Shown: one piece after another, positions 29,979 to 38,436 of the stretch
Layout: the number at the start of each line of letters is the position of its first letter
Numbering within the stretch: the stretch's first letter is position 1
DNA from: UBA9653 sp014859835
Lineage (GTDB): Archaea; Thermoplasmatota; Thermoplasmata; UBA10834
NCBI GenBank assembly: GCA_014859835.1
Contig: JACZKW010000047.1
Coordinates: 1 to 64,000 of the forward strand
Length of the DNA stretch: 64,000 bases
Direction of reading: 5' to 3'
Made by a program: the position numbers and the translations under genes
The notes under the pieces: generated by a model
What the model was told of the DNA's origin: nothing
Seen by the model: the letters and a program-made list of their open reading frames with translations, nothing else
Databases searched by the model: none

Positions 29979-30011
29979 CGAGTTCCGCCTAACTGCCCTT
30001 CCCAGCATCGA

Positions 30012-30087
30012 GCCGTGGTAACTCAGTTGGGAGAGTGCAAGACTGAAGATCTTGAAGTCGCTGGTTCGAGTCCGGCCCACGGCACCA
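30012..30087 (+). tRNA. tRNA-Phe(GAA), CCA encoded
   Basis: Acceptor GCCGTGG pairs with CCACGGC and is followed by A and encoded CCA. The anticodon stem CAAGA/TCTTG carries the loop CTGAAGA (anticodon GAA, G37 for wyosine-type modification). The T stem GCTGG/CCGGC closes TTCGAGT. There is no intron. Length is 76 nt including CCA. Confidence 0.96.
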
Positions 30088-30197
30088 TTCCCTTGTCCAG
30101 GGTGGTCGAGGTGTTGCCCCTCGATCTGCAACCCTTTATTGGAATAGATTCATGTCCTTGGTACGTCCTATACGCGACAGGACGGAGGAGAACAAGA

Positions 30198-30635
30198 ATG
30201 CCGATCAAATCATTCGAACTAGTGTCGCTCGATGCGAAGAGATTCACGAAATTGGGGGAACGGGTTCCTCAGCTCAGGGTCGATCACAATACTTCAGTGA
30301 CGAGCATATCGGCGATGTCCGAGAAGGATGCCATGGTGGAATTCACATTCACCGTCAGCTATGTCGGCGTCGGGATAATCAAGATCGAAGGTAAAGTCGT
30401 ATGGGACGGGGAAGCCCAAACAATCGCGTCCCAATGGGCCAACAAGAAGGAGCTCCCTCAGACTGTATTCAACCCTATCCTGAACGCGATCTTCGCGAAC
30501 TGCATGCCCGCAACCGTCACCGTGGCGCGGGACATAGGCCTGCCACCGCCGTTGCCGCCTCCGCAAGTCGCGATGAAGCGGAACGCCAAGATGCCGGGCG
30601 GGAAGGACCATAAATCGTCGATGGAAGTGGCCTGA
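30198..30635 (+). CDS. Conserved archaeal protein of unknown function, SecB-like in style
   Basis: A 145-residue soluble protein. The first 90 residues alternate as beta strands (MVEFTFTVSYVGVGIIKIEGKVVW), then a helical segment with NPILNAIFANCMPATVTVARDIG leads to a Pro-rich LPPPLPPP stretch and a basic, Ser/Met-containing tail. The strand pattern followed by a helix and Pro-rich tail recalls small archaeal SecB-like or DUF1821-style proteins, but I cannot name the family with confidence. ATG 30198 has GGAGG 9 nt upstream, and a CCTTTATT TATA box lies at about 30133-30140. The longer frame would run into the tRNA and is rejected. It converges on the gene at 30651 with 15 nt between stops. 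Confidence 0.65.
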   Translation: MPIKSFELVSLDAKRFTKLGERVPQLRVDHNTSVTSISAMSEKDAMVEFTFTVSYVGVGIIKIEGKVVWDGEAQTIASQWANKKELPQTVFNPILNAIFANCMPATVTVARDIGLPPPLPPPQVAMKRNAKMPGGKDHKSSMEVA

Positions 30636-30650
30636 TAGGCCTACGTTCTC

Positions 30651-33032
30651 TCATCTTATGTGGTCAAGCGAGAACGATCCGATGTTCAGTCCGGATTTGG
30701 TGAAAGAGTATCTTATGAAGGCTCTTGACTGAACCTCGCAGATACCCTTCACCGATAGGAACATGTTCAGGTTCTCGAGTTTGAACTCGATCATGCCGTC
30801 CATGAGCGATCCGAGCATCTGGATCTCCTGATCTCCATGGACGCCCTTCTCGATCGTGTACATCGAGACCGCCTTGTCTCTCTTCCTTCTGCCGGCGACT
30901 GGACTGAGGAATCTGAATGCTGTGTTCGGGTCCAGATACGCTATGAGTGTGGAGATCGATCTGAACGCCATCCTATAGTATTCGTGGTCTTTCTTGAACC
31001 CTTTGGCGGCCTTCTCCAGCGCCTTCTGGATCGATTCATAATCAGTTGGCGCCTCGACGTATTCAGTGTACGGGTCCTCGGTCTCGTCACCCATGCTCCG
31101 GGAATAAGTGTCCACGTATCTGACGAGCCCCCTGCTCTCATATTCCTCGTATCCTGAGAGCACGAACATCATCTCGTTCCTGATCTCCTTAGGTGATTTC
31201 TCGGTGATGACCCATATCGCAGGGATGCCTTTCTTCAACCCCTCTGCGATGAATGAATTCATGAGTACTTCCTTGCCCGTGAAGGGCGGACCATAAATCA
31301 GCATGTTCGACCCGAAGGGCGCGCCGCCCAGAAGCAGATCATCGAGTCTGGTGGTCCCAGTCTTGACCTTCTCCTGCTTGAGTTCGATGAGCCTGTCCTG
31401 CTCCCTCTTCTCAATCTCATCTGTTATGAGCCCCTGCTCCCTCGCACGGAGTTCGTCCTCCTTCATCGAGAAGTACTTCTCCTTGTTCCTAATCTCCTCT
31501 TCCTTCTCGGTGATCTGCCCCTGCAACTCTTCGAGGCGTTGCTTCGTGGTTAATTCGTCAGTGTTCATGAGGCTGGCTTTCTGCTGGGAGGCCCTCTTCA
31601 GTTCCTCCTCCAGGAGCCTCTCCCTGAACATCAGGTCTTCCTCTCGGCGGATCATCTCCTGCTCTTTGTAGGCCAACGGTTCCTTGAGCTTCCTCGTCTC
31701 GTCGTCTCGTATCCTCAACTCTTCCTTCAGCTTCTCGATCTCTTGCTCTCTCAGAGCGAACGACCGCTCGAGGTTCTGGGCCTGTTCCAACCTCTTCATC
31801 AGCTCCGGGTCCAGCACGGAACCCTTCATCTCTGATATCTTCGCTTTCTCTTCCAGATGCTTCATGTCGAATTCTGTCCGGGAGAGCTTCGCCTCCAATC
31901 CGTGTATCTGCTCGTTGAGCTCGCGTTCCTTGGCGGAGGACTCCTCCAGCTCCTTGATGCGTTCTTCACTGTCCGAAGGCCCTCTGCCATAGGACATTAT
32001 GCCTTCCTGGAGCGTGTTCTCCTTGGCCTTGAGCTGTAACTCATAGGCATCGATCTGTGCCATCCTCTGCGATAGCTCGATCTCCTGGCGCTTGAGGGTC
32101 TGTGCATCCACTGGCATCTCGGCGATACCCTTCTCCGTCTTTTCCCTGAAATCCCTCAGTTGGCTCTCGAGCTCCATGACTTTCAGTTCGAGATCCTCCT
32201 TCCGGGCCATCTCGGACGCGAGCTTGTCCGCGAGGTTCTCCGCATCAGCTGGCGCCCCCTGTTGCTTCTTGATGAACTTGATGACTGCGATACTTCCGCG
32301 TTTGACGTTCTCCAGCTCCTCCTCCAGTTGTTTCCTGTGAACGCGCTCGGCCTCGACTTCGCTCTTCGTGTGGGCTAATTGTTCAAGGACGGCCTGAGGA
32401 TTGAACCCATCCGTCTCGAACTGCTTCAGCGTCTGTCTCAGTGTTTCGCGGAGTTGTGTGATCTCCTCTCCGTGCTCGAGCATCTCCTCGGGCACGCTCT
32501 TCTTAGGTATGGAGGCGCTCTTGATCTTGGGCTCATCGAGCCATGACTCAAGCCCCTCCTCGGTGCCAGCGAGCCATTTGGCCAGTGAATCATCATGGGT
32601 GAGTCCCGGTTCGGTCGTGGCCACCGCTTCCTTCTCCTCATGGTTCTCGCCAGAGATCCATGCGGACAGACCTTCGTCCTCCCCAGCCAGCCAATGGGCG
32701 AGTTCCTTGTTCTCAGGGTTCACCTGCGATCGGGCACCCTTGAGTATCTTTGCGGCTAATTTGTCCCCAATGCCTTTGATCCCGGCCAGTTCGCCAAGGT
32801 CTGCATTCTGCAGGTCATTGACATTCCTATAGCCGGCTTTGAGCAATAAATGAGCCTTTGCCTCGCCGACTCCCGGGACCGACATAAGTCTCTCGACGTC
32901 CCCCTCGCCCGAAGGAGAATCCTCTACCAAGGGGGCAGCACAGTGCTCACAACTGCCCTCGGAAACGGAAGACTCCTGCCCGCAATTCGGACATAAGGCG
33001 TGTCGCTTTTCCGCGTCATCTTTTTTCGGCAT
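30651..33032 (-). CDS. Zinc ribbon - HhH - coiled coil - degenerate KaiC-like protein
   Basis: A 793-residue protein. Residues 14-34 form a zinc ribbon (CPNC/CEHC). Residues about 48-105 hold two helix-hairpin-helix motifs (LMSVPGVGEAKAHLLL and LAGIKGIGDKLAAKIL), a fold that often binds DNA. A linker with repeated WLAGxxEGLxxWL motifs follows, then a long coiled coil (about 195-550). A KaiC-like domain ends the protein (558-793; TGTTRLDDLLLGG). Its Walker A reads GPPFTGKE, with Glu in place of Thr/Ser after the Lys, and the Walker B site reads RMAFRSIS with Arg in place of the Asp, so ATP hydrolysis is unlikely. GAGGAG 8 nt upstream supports ATG 33032. It is divergent from the HdrA-like gene. 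Function unknown. Confidence 0.82.
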   Translation of the reverse strand: MPKKDDAEKRHALCPNCGQESSVSEGSCEHCAAPLVEDSPSGEGDVERLMSVPGVGEAKAHLLLKAGYRNVNDLQNADLGELAGIKGIGDKLAAKILKGARSQVNPENKELAHWLAGEDEGLSAWISGENHEEKEAVATTEPGLTHDDSLAKWLAGTEEGLESWLDEPKIKSASIPKKSVPEEMLEHGEEITQLRETLRQTLKQFETDGFNPQAVLEQLAHTKSEVEAERVHRKQLEEELENVKRGSIAVIKFIKKQQGAPADAENLADKLASEMARKEDLELKVMELESQLRDFREKTEKGIAEMPVDAQTLKRQEIELSQRMAQIDAYELQLKAKENTLQEGIMSYGRGPSDSEERIKELEESSAKERELNEQIHGLEAKLSRTEFDMKHLEEKAKISEMKGSVLDPELMKRLEQAQNLERSFALREQEIEKLKEELRIRDDETRKLKEPLAYKEQEMIRREEDLMFRERLLEEELKRASQQKASLMNTDELTTKQRLEELQGQITEKEEEIRNKEKYFSMKEDELRAREQGLITDEIEKREQDRLIELKQEKVKTGTTRLDDLLLGGAPFGSNMLIYGPPFTGKEVLMNSFIAEGLKKGIPAIWVITEKSPKEIRNEMMFVLSGYEEYESRGLVRYVDTYSRSMGDETEDPYTEYVEAPTDYESIQKALEKAAKGFKKDHEYYRMAFRSISTLIAYLDPNTAFRFLSPVAGRRKRDKAVSMYTIEKGVHGDQEIQMLGSLMDGMIEFKLENLNMFLSVKGICEVQSRAFIRYSFTKSGLNIGSFSLDHIR

Positions 33033-33349
33033 TCTTGTTCTCCTCTGAGCTTCGAATGGGTCGGACTTGTGAAATCAACTCTAGGGGTTATCATTAATCC
33101 CAATATAGCACGTTTTCCCATAATGTGCCCCATGTAGTGCATTCGAGACTATGAATATGCTAAATAACCTGGTCTCCATATATATACTTGCTCGGCCCGT
33201 GTTCGGAGGCCAGTTATTCTGAATTCATCTATCGGTTACTTCAGGCTAGACACATCGTATCGCGTGGTTATAGGTCGGTCCGTACCTCGCACTCCTCTAT
33301 AGACTCGACCAAAAGGCCAATAACCCACGCATTGATTCTTAGATGCAAA
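33033..33349. promoter_or_regulatory. Divergent promoter region between the pseudo-KaiC and HdrA-like genes
   Basis: No gene is seen in these 317 nt. A minus-strand TATA-like CTATATTGG (33101-33109) fits the gene ending at 30651. A strong plus-strand TATA, CATATATATAC (33177-33187), faces the HdrA-like gene and would give a leader of about 140 nt, with no clear ribosome site before ATG 33350. A weaker AATAACC near 33315 could drive a short leader instead. Confidence 0.5.
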
Positions 33350-35761
33350 ATGACTGGAGACAGGGGTACGAAGGACAAGAAGGAACGGATCGGAGTCTAT
33401 GTGTGTCACTGTGGCACTAATATAGGTGGCACGGTGGACTGCAAGCTGGTGACGGACTATGCCGGCACTCTGGATGATGTAGTGGTCAGTAGGGATAACA
33501 TCTACACATGCTCCGAGCCGGGCCAGAATCAGATAGCCGAAGATATCAAGAAACATGGTCTCACGAAGGTCGTTGTCGCATCATGCTCTCCGAAGATGCA
33601 CGAGAAGACCTTCAGGAAGACCCTCCAGGACGCAGGTCTGAACCCGTACGTCCTTGAGGTGATCAACCTGAGGGAACAATGCTCATGGGTGCACAAGGAC
33701 AAAGCAGAGGCGACCAAGAAGGCCAAGGACCTCGTGCGCGGCGGCGTGTCTCGTGCGGCCCACCTGGAAGGTCTCAATCCCAAAGAGATTGAGCTCTCCA
33801 AGGATGTGCTTGTCATCGGCGGCGGGATCGCGGGGATATCATCCGCCCTCCAGCTGGCAAATTCTGGATATCAGGTCCATCTGATCGAACGGAACCCGAG
33901 CATTGGTGGGAGGATGGCTCAGCTCAGCAAGACCTTCCCCACCCTCGACTGTGCTCCGTGCATCCTCAGCCCGAGAATGGTCGACATTGCATCGCATCCG
34001 AGGATTGCGCTGTACACAAGGTCTGAGGTCATATCCGTATCCGGTTCTCCAGGCAACTATTCCGTACGAGTGAGGGTGGCGCCGAGGGGCGTAGATCTAA
34101 AGAAATGCATCGGGTGCGCGAAGTGCGAGAAGGTGTGCCCGGTGAAGGTCCCCGACGAATTCGAGGAAGGATTGTACGAGCGCAAAGCGATCTACAAACC
34201 GTTCCCGCAGGCAGTCCCTGCGGCTTACGTGGTCGATTTCGACAACTGTAAGGAGTGCGGAGCATGCGAGAAGGTCTGCTCCGCCCATGCGATAGATCTG
34301 GATGAGAAGGAGCGATTCGAGGACCTCGAGGTAGGTGCGGTCGTGATCGCAACGGGCTTCGACCTCTTCGATGTCAGGAAGCTCGGAGAATACGACACGT
34401 CGATTCCCGATGTCATCACAGCGACCCAGATGGAGCGGCTGATGATCAACGAGTGCGGAGCTGGGATGGTCCTCAAACGCAAGACCGATGGCAACAGGGT
34501 GAAGAAGGTCGCCCTCGTACTATGTGCAGGTTCGCGGACGCGCAAGGTAGGCATGCCATATTGCAGCAAGATATGCTGCAACTATGCGATCAAGCAGGCC
34601 GTGATTCTCAGGAAGACCTTCCCATACATGCAGGTTTACATCTACTATATAGACATCCGATCGGCTGGCCGCGGGTTCGAGGAGTTCTATGTCCGCTCAC
34701 AGGAGGAATTCAATGTCAAGTACATGCACGGCCGTGTTTCCGACATCCAGAAGGGTAAGAACGGCATCATGGTCCGAGCGGAGGATGTCACTCTCGGAGA
34801 GGTCATAGAGAACGAATTCGACATGGTCGTCCTATGCACCTCGATGATGCCTTCGGAAGGGACTGACACACTGGCGCGCACACTCAAGGTACCTCTCGGG
34901 GAAGACGGGTTTGTATCAGAGAAGCATCCAAAGCTCGACCCTGTGTCCTCGCACCGGTCAGGCATTTTCGCTGCGGGTGCGATTCTGGGGCCAAAAGACG
35001 TTCGGGACAGTGTCGTGGATGGGAGGAGCGCCGCTGCCCATGTGATCGAGTTCCTCGGGTCCGGGAAGATGCTGCTCGACCCAGTCAAAGCTCTGATTGT
35101 GGATGCGAGCAGGTGCATTCAGTGTGGGGCATGTGAGTTAATCTGTCCTGTACATGCGATAACCGTCAGCGACATGCCTCTGATCGATCAGATCGCATGC
35201 ATCGGTTGTGGCGCCTGCGTATCCGAGTGTCCTACACATGTGTTCGATCTCGCGCACTACACTGACGCGCAGGTCGATGCCGAAGTCCGCGGCCTTTTGG
35301 CAGAACCGTCAGAAGATGTGAGGATAGTCGGCTTCTTCGGTGACATCCTGGCATACGTCGCAGCCGACTCGGCCGGTACTGCACGCATGGAATATCCGAC
35401 CACCTTGAGAATTCTTAGGGTGCCTTCTGCAGCCAGAGTTGCGCGGAGGGAGATACTGTTGACATTCGCAAACGGTGCGGACGGCGTCATGCTGTCCGAT
35501 GAGGAAGGGGGCGAGGTGGCGGAGATCGTCGAGCGCCGCGTGAAGGCGCTCATCCCAGAATTGGACCAGCTTGGGATTGGCAAGGAACGCCTAACCTTCG
35601 TCCCGATGCTCCTGCCGATCTACAAGGTCCTGCCGAAGTTCGTGGACACTTTCGACAAGAAGATCAAGCAGCTGGGCCGACTTTCGAAAGAGGCGAGGAA
35701 GAACGCTCTCGAAGCCGCAGAAGAGCAATATAATCCCGTGTTCAAGAAGCGCCCTGAATAG
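33350..35761 (+). CDS. hdrA: HdrA-like heterodisulfide reductase subunit A fused to a cysteine-free MvhD-like domain
   Basis: An 803-residue flavin and iron-sulfur protein. The HdrA N-terminal domain has GVYVCHCGTNIGG and VVASCSPKMHEKTF; the FAD domain has VLVIGGGIAG (about 150-160), IERNPSIGGRMAQL and the HdrA-specific TLDCAPCILSPRM. Two ferredoxin-type motifs occur near 253 and 299 (the second reads CKECGACEKVC followed by SAHA rather than P) and two near 588 and 617 (CIQCGACELICP, CIGCGACVSECP). The last 145 residues align with MvhD, the hydrogenase subunit that passes electrons to HdrA, but every cluster cysteine is replaced (GDILAYVAAD, RVPSAARV, SDEEGG). HdrA bifurcates electrons with HdrBC in methanogens; no hdrB, hdrC or hydrogenase gene is nearby. 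ATG 33350 matches the family N-terminus. Confidence 0.88.
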   Translation: MTGDRGTKDKKERIGVYVCHCGTNIGGTVDCKLVTDYAGTLDDVVVSRDNIYTCSEPGQNQIAEDIKKHGLTKVVVASCSPKMHEKTFRKTLQDAGLNPYVLEVINLREQCSWVHKDKAEATKKAKDLVRGGVSRAAHLEGLNPKEIELSKDVLVIGGGIAGISSALQLANSGYQVHLIERNPSIGGRMAQLSKTFPTLDCAPCILSPRMVDIASHPRIALYTRSEVISVSGSPGNYSVRVRVAPRGVDLKKCIGCAKCEKVCPVKVPDEFEEGLYERKAIYKPFPQAVPAAYVVDFDNCKECGACEKVCSAHAIDLDEKERFEDLEVGAVVIATGFDLFDVRKLGEYDTSIPDVITATQMERLMINECGAGMVLKRKTDGNRVKKVALVLCAGSRTRKVGMPYCSKICCNYAIKQAVILRKTFPYMQVYIYYIDIRSAGRGFEEFYVRSQEEFNVKYMHGRVSDIQKGKNGIMVRAEDVTLGEVIENEFDMVVLCTSMMPSEGTDTLARTLKVPLGEDGFVSEKHPKLDPVSSHRSGIFAAGAILGPKDVRDSVVDGRSAAAHVIEFLGSGKMLLDPVKALIVDASRCIQCGACELICPVHAITVSDMPLIDQIACIGCGACVSECPTHVFDLAHYTDAQVDAEVRGLLAEPSEDVRIVGFFGDILAYVAADSAGTARMEYPTTLRILRVPSAARVARREILLTFANGADGVMLSDEEGGEVAEIVERRVKALIPELDQLGIGKERLTFVPMLLPIYKVLPKFVDTFDKKIKQLGRLSKEARKNALEAAEEQYNPVFKKRPE

Positions 35762-35777
35762 CCTTCATGCGTGCATA

Positions 35778-35828
35778 TGCGCATGCGCCCGGCAATGACG
35801 AGTGCGCATGGACGTGAGCCTGCGCATG
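35778..35828. repeat. Three copies of TGCGCATG upstream of a TATA box
   Basis: TGCGCATG occurs at 35778, 35803 and 35821, the first and third continuing as TGCGCATGCG. They lie between the hdrA stop and the TATA box at 35851, where an activator or repressor would be expected to bind. Confidence 0.45.
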
Positions 35829-35850
35829 CGTGACTCCAGCCTGAGTAAAC

Positions 35851-35860
35851 CTATTTATAT
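35851..35860 (+). promoter_or_regulatory. TATA box of the 55-residue gene
   Basis: CTATTTATAT lies about 60 nt before ATG 35916 and implies a leader of about 35 nt. Confidence 0.55.
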
Positions 35861-35915
35861 CCAGATTTCCCATAGGAATCTATACTCCTCGCCTGGCCGA
35901 GCGCAGAGGTGTACT

Positions 35916-36083
35916 ATGCAGAAAAGGGTTCTGATTAAGATAAAGAAAGACGGCACAGAGCTCAGCCTGCGCGAGGTGCTCGAGAAGATCAAGGAGCTGC
36001 AGGACCAGAACCCTGATCTGGATGTTTTCTTCGACGGGGACGAATATGCGATTTGCAGCAGACCAAGGGACGCTTCCCAATAA
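35916..36083 (+). CDS. Small hypothetical protein, 55 residues
   Basis: A short acidic/basic protein with the pattern strand (KRVLIKIKKDG), helix (LREVLEKIKELQDQNP) and strand pair (DLDVFFDGDEYAICSRPR). No family is recognised. GAGGTG 6 nt before the ATG and the TATA box at 35851 support it as a real gene. The longer upstream frame is not preceded by a ribosome site and crosses the TATA box. It is followed by the DUF531-like gene on the same strand after 58 nt and may be cotranscribed with it. Confidence 0.65.
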   Translation: MQKRVLIKIKKDGTELSLREVLEKIKELQDQNPDLDVFFDGDEYAICSRPRDASQ

Positions 36084-36141
36084 CCGTGATCCGGCCGGCC
36101 ATCGATGCCTCTCCCGGCTTCTGCACGAGGATGTGTGACAC

Positions 36142-36672
36142 ATGCCTGGGCGAGTCACGATCGGTCTCTTCAATTCCTACGACCCAGTGAAGTTCCGTGA
36201 GGCTCACAGGCGCGTCTTGGCAAGAGCCGGGCCGCTCGCGCTTGCATTCGATTGCAACCTCGCCACGTTCGGTTTCCCTTACGATATGGAGCTGTCAACC
36301 CCGGTCGAAATAGCCAAATGGGTCTCGACCACGACTACCATCGGGGAGAGTGGGGGATATCTCGTGGAACTCTCGGAGAAGGGTAGATTCTCGTGCTTCG
36401 ATTTCCCAAAGAAAGGCTTCCCTCCACAGATGGGTGAAGTGATCATCACCACAAGGAAACCGCAGCCTGCGAATGCAGCGTCGACCGCTCAGGTGAGGTC
36501 TATGGTCGCATCTGGGAAATCAGCGTTGCTCGTATTCGGTCTGGGCCCTCATGGGTTGCCAAAAGATGTGTTCAACATGGCTCGCATGCACATGGACATC
36601 ACTGGCCGCGGTTTATCTCTGGAAACTTGCACCGCATTAGGAGCCGTCATCGGATCGCTTCTAGGCAGATGA
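36142..36672 (+). CDS. DUF531-like archaeal protein
   Basis: A 176-residue soluble protein that I match from memory to the archaeal DUF531 family. Blocks include VTIGLFNSYDPVKFREAHRRV at the start, LAFDCNLATFGFP, TTTIGESGGYLVEL, FDFPKKGFPPQMGEVIITT and, at the end, LLVFGLGPHGLPKDVFNMA and SLETCTALGAVIGSL. The glycine-rich FGLGPHGLP loop followed by a Leu-rich helix is reminiscent of the knot region of SPOUT methyltransferases, so an RNA methylation role is conceivable but unproven. The ATG directly follows GATGTGTGACAC with no strong ribosome site. It converges on purM with 20 nt between stops. Confidence 0.6.
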   Translation: MPGRVTIGLFNSYDPVKFREAHRRVLARAGPLALAFDCNLATFGFPYDMELSTPVEIAKWVSTTTTIGESGGYLVELSEKGRFSCFDFPKKGFPPQMGEVIITTRKPQPANAASTAQVRSMVASGKSALLVFGLGPHGLPKDVFNMARMHMDITGRGLSLETCTALGAVIGSLLGR

Positions 36673-36692
36673 TGATCGAAACGGTGATTCAA

Positions 36693-37703
36693 TCAATATA
36701 CGGTGTATTCGAGTTCCAATTCCGGGACAATGACACTCCCGCTCTTGGTCACGCGACCTATGATCTTGGCACCTTTGCCTGCAGTCCTCAGAACATCGTC
36801 GGCTTCCTTTCCCCTGACCACGATACAGAATCCCATGCCCATGTTGAATGTCTGATACATCTCCTGGTCAGTGACATTCCCCAGCTCCTGGAGCACTTCG
36901 AACACAGGATTCGGGGTGATCGGATCCGTTATCTGGAACCCTACCCCGTTCTTCAGCCTCAAAAGATTCCGCAATCCGCCACCGGTAATGTTTGCCATTC
37001 CTTTGACTTGGTGCTTCCCGATGATCTTCAGGACCTGTTTGACATAGATCGTGGTCGGTTCCAGGAGTTCAAGACCGATCGGTCTCGCGAGTCCCTTGAC
37101 TCTCTTCCGATATCCAATCCCGTTCCTCTCGATTATCTTCCTGGCGAGTGCCAATCCATTCGAATGGATCCCTGAGCTCGGCAGTCCTATGAGTGCGTCA
37201 CCAGGCCTTATCCCCGCGCCTGTTATGATGCGTTTCTTGTCAACGATCCCAAGGCACGTCCCTGCAAGGTCGAGCCCATTCACGAGTTCTGGGAGGACCG
37301 CGATCTCGCCGCCAACTATGGTCATGTTGGACATGCGCGCGCCTTTCTCTAGCCCCTTACCTATCTCGGAGGTGACCCTGGCGTCTGGTCGGTCGATCGC
37401 TATGTAGTCTACGAATGCGATCGGTTCAGCGCCGACGCAGATGGTATCGTTCACGTTCATCGCTATGCAATCGATTCCGATCGTGTCCCATTTCTTCAGC
37501 GCGTCTGCAATTAGCAGCTTGGTGCCGACCCCATCCGTGCACAGTGTGAGCGCTCGGTCCCCAAGGTCGAGCAATCCTGCAAAATGACCTGGAATGTCGA
37601 GAGGCTTCCCGACGCCTTTTCTCTTGTACTTCAGATGCTCGACAAGGGCGTTTATGCTGCTCGATTTCTTGTCTATATCGACTCCAGCCTGCGCATAGGT
37701 CAT
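36693..37703 (-). CDS. purM: Phosphoribosylformylglycinamidine cyclo-ligase (AIR synthetase)
   Basis: Catalyses ATP-dependent ring closure of FGAM to AIR in purine synthesis. The protein (about 336 residues) begins with MTYAQAGVDID and shows LCTDGVGTKLLIA, GIDCIAMNVNDTICVGAEPIAFVDY, MTIVGGEIAVLPEL, GDALIGLPSSGIHSNGLALAR and NITGGGLRNLLRL, all typical of PurM. ATG 37703 matches the family start and has AAAGGT just upstream. ATG 37742 in the same frame would add 13 residues, but the TATA-like AAAAGTATAG at about 37751-37760 places transcription start after it. No other purine gene is adjacent. It is divergent from rlmE. Confidence 0.95.
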   Translation of the reverse strand: MTYAQAGVDIDKKSSSINALVEHLKYKRKGVGKPLDIPGHFAGLLDLGDRALTLCTDGVGTKLLIADALKKWDTIGIDCIAMNVNDTICVGAEPIAFVDYIAIDRPDARVTSEIGKGLEKGARMSNMTIVGGEIAVLPELVNGLDLAGTCLGIVDKKRIITGAGIRPGDALIGLPSSGIHSNGLALARKIIERNGIGYRKRVKGLARPIGLELLEPTTIYVKQVLKIIGKHQVKGMANITGGGLRNLLRLKNGVGFQITDPITPNPVFEVLQELGNVTDQEMYQTFNMGMGFCIVVRGKEADDVLRTAGKGAKIIGRVTKSGSVIVPELELEYTVY

Positions 37704-37803
37704 ACCTTTTGGCACTGGGTTCGCCTCTAATCTGCATTGCATACCACTTCTATACTTTTTGCCTTCCCGGTGGGAATCAATAAATCCGATCGAGGGAATG
37801 GGG

Positions 37804-38436
37804 ATGGTCGTGTCGAAGCAATGGCGGGCCCAGCGTAAGAGGGATTATTACTACCGCAAGGCCAAGGAGGAGCAATATAGGAGCAGGGCGTCCTACAAGC
37901 TTCTGCAGTTGAACGAACGCTTCGGGATGATCCATCCTGGCGACACGGTGGTCGACCTCGGGGCCTCTCCTGGAGGTTGGTCACAGGTGGCGGTCGAGCT
38001 CGTAGGCGAGGGATCGAGAGTGTTCGCTCTGGATATGGACCGCTTTGTTCCGATTGATGGGGTCACATTCATACGAGGGGACATCCGAGATGCCGATGTC
38101 GTCGCTGGCCTTCTCGAACTCATACCTGAGGGTGTGGATGTCGTGATATCTGATATGGCGCCAAACATAAGTGGCAACTATTCATACGACCACGCCCGAT
38201 CGATCGAACTATGCGAACACGCTCTCAGGTTCGCCTCCACAGTACTGAAACCGAACGGCAATTTTGTTGCGAAGATGTTCTTCGGGGATCTAAGCAAGGA
38301 TTATGTCGCGTCCGTGAAACGCTTGTTCTATAGTGTGAACGTCCATCATCCACGCGCTTCTAGAAAGACGAGCTCAGAGGTCTATGTCATCGGCCTGGGG
38401 TCAAGGAAACCGCGGTCTAATCCCAGAACCTCTTAG
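37804..38436 (+). CDS. rlmE: 23S rRNA (uridine 2'-O) methyltransferase, RlmE/FtsJ family
   Basis: SAM-dependent 2'-O-methyltransferase of about 210 residues. It shows the basic N-terminus followed by RSRASYKLLQLNERF, SAM-binding VVDLGASPGGWSQVAVE, ISDMAPNISGNYSYDH, and the C-terminal FVAKMFFG and SSEVYVIG. The K-D-K-E tetrad of FtsJ enzymes (Lys in RASYKL, Asp in SDMAPN, Lys in VAKMF, Glu in SSEVY) is intact. The likely target is U2552 of 23S rRNA by homology. ATG 37804 is preferred because GAGG lies 8 nt upstream; ATG 37798 is also in frame. Its 3' end overlaps the convergent helicase gene by 20 nt. Confidence 0.9.
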   Translation: MVVSKQWRAQRKRDYYYRKAKEEQYRSRASYKLLQLNERFGMIHPGDTVVDLGASPGGWSQVAVELVGEGSRVFALDMDRFVPIDGVTFIRGDIRDADVVAGLLELIPEGVDVVISDMAPNISGNYSYDHARSIELCEHALRFASTVLKPNGNFVAKMFFGDLSKDYVASVKRLFYSVNVHHPRASRKTSSEVYVIGLGSRKPRSNPRTS

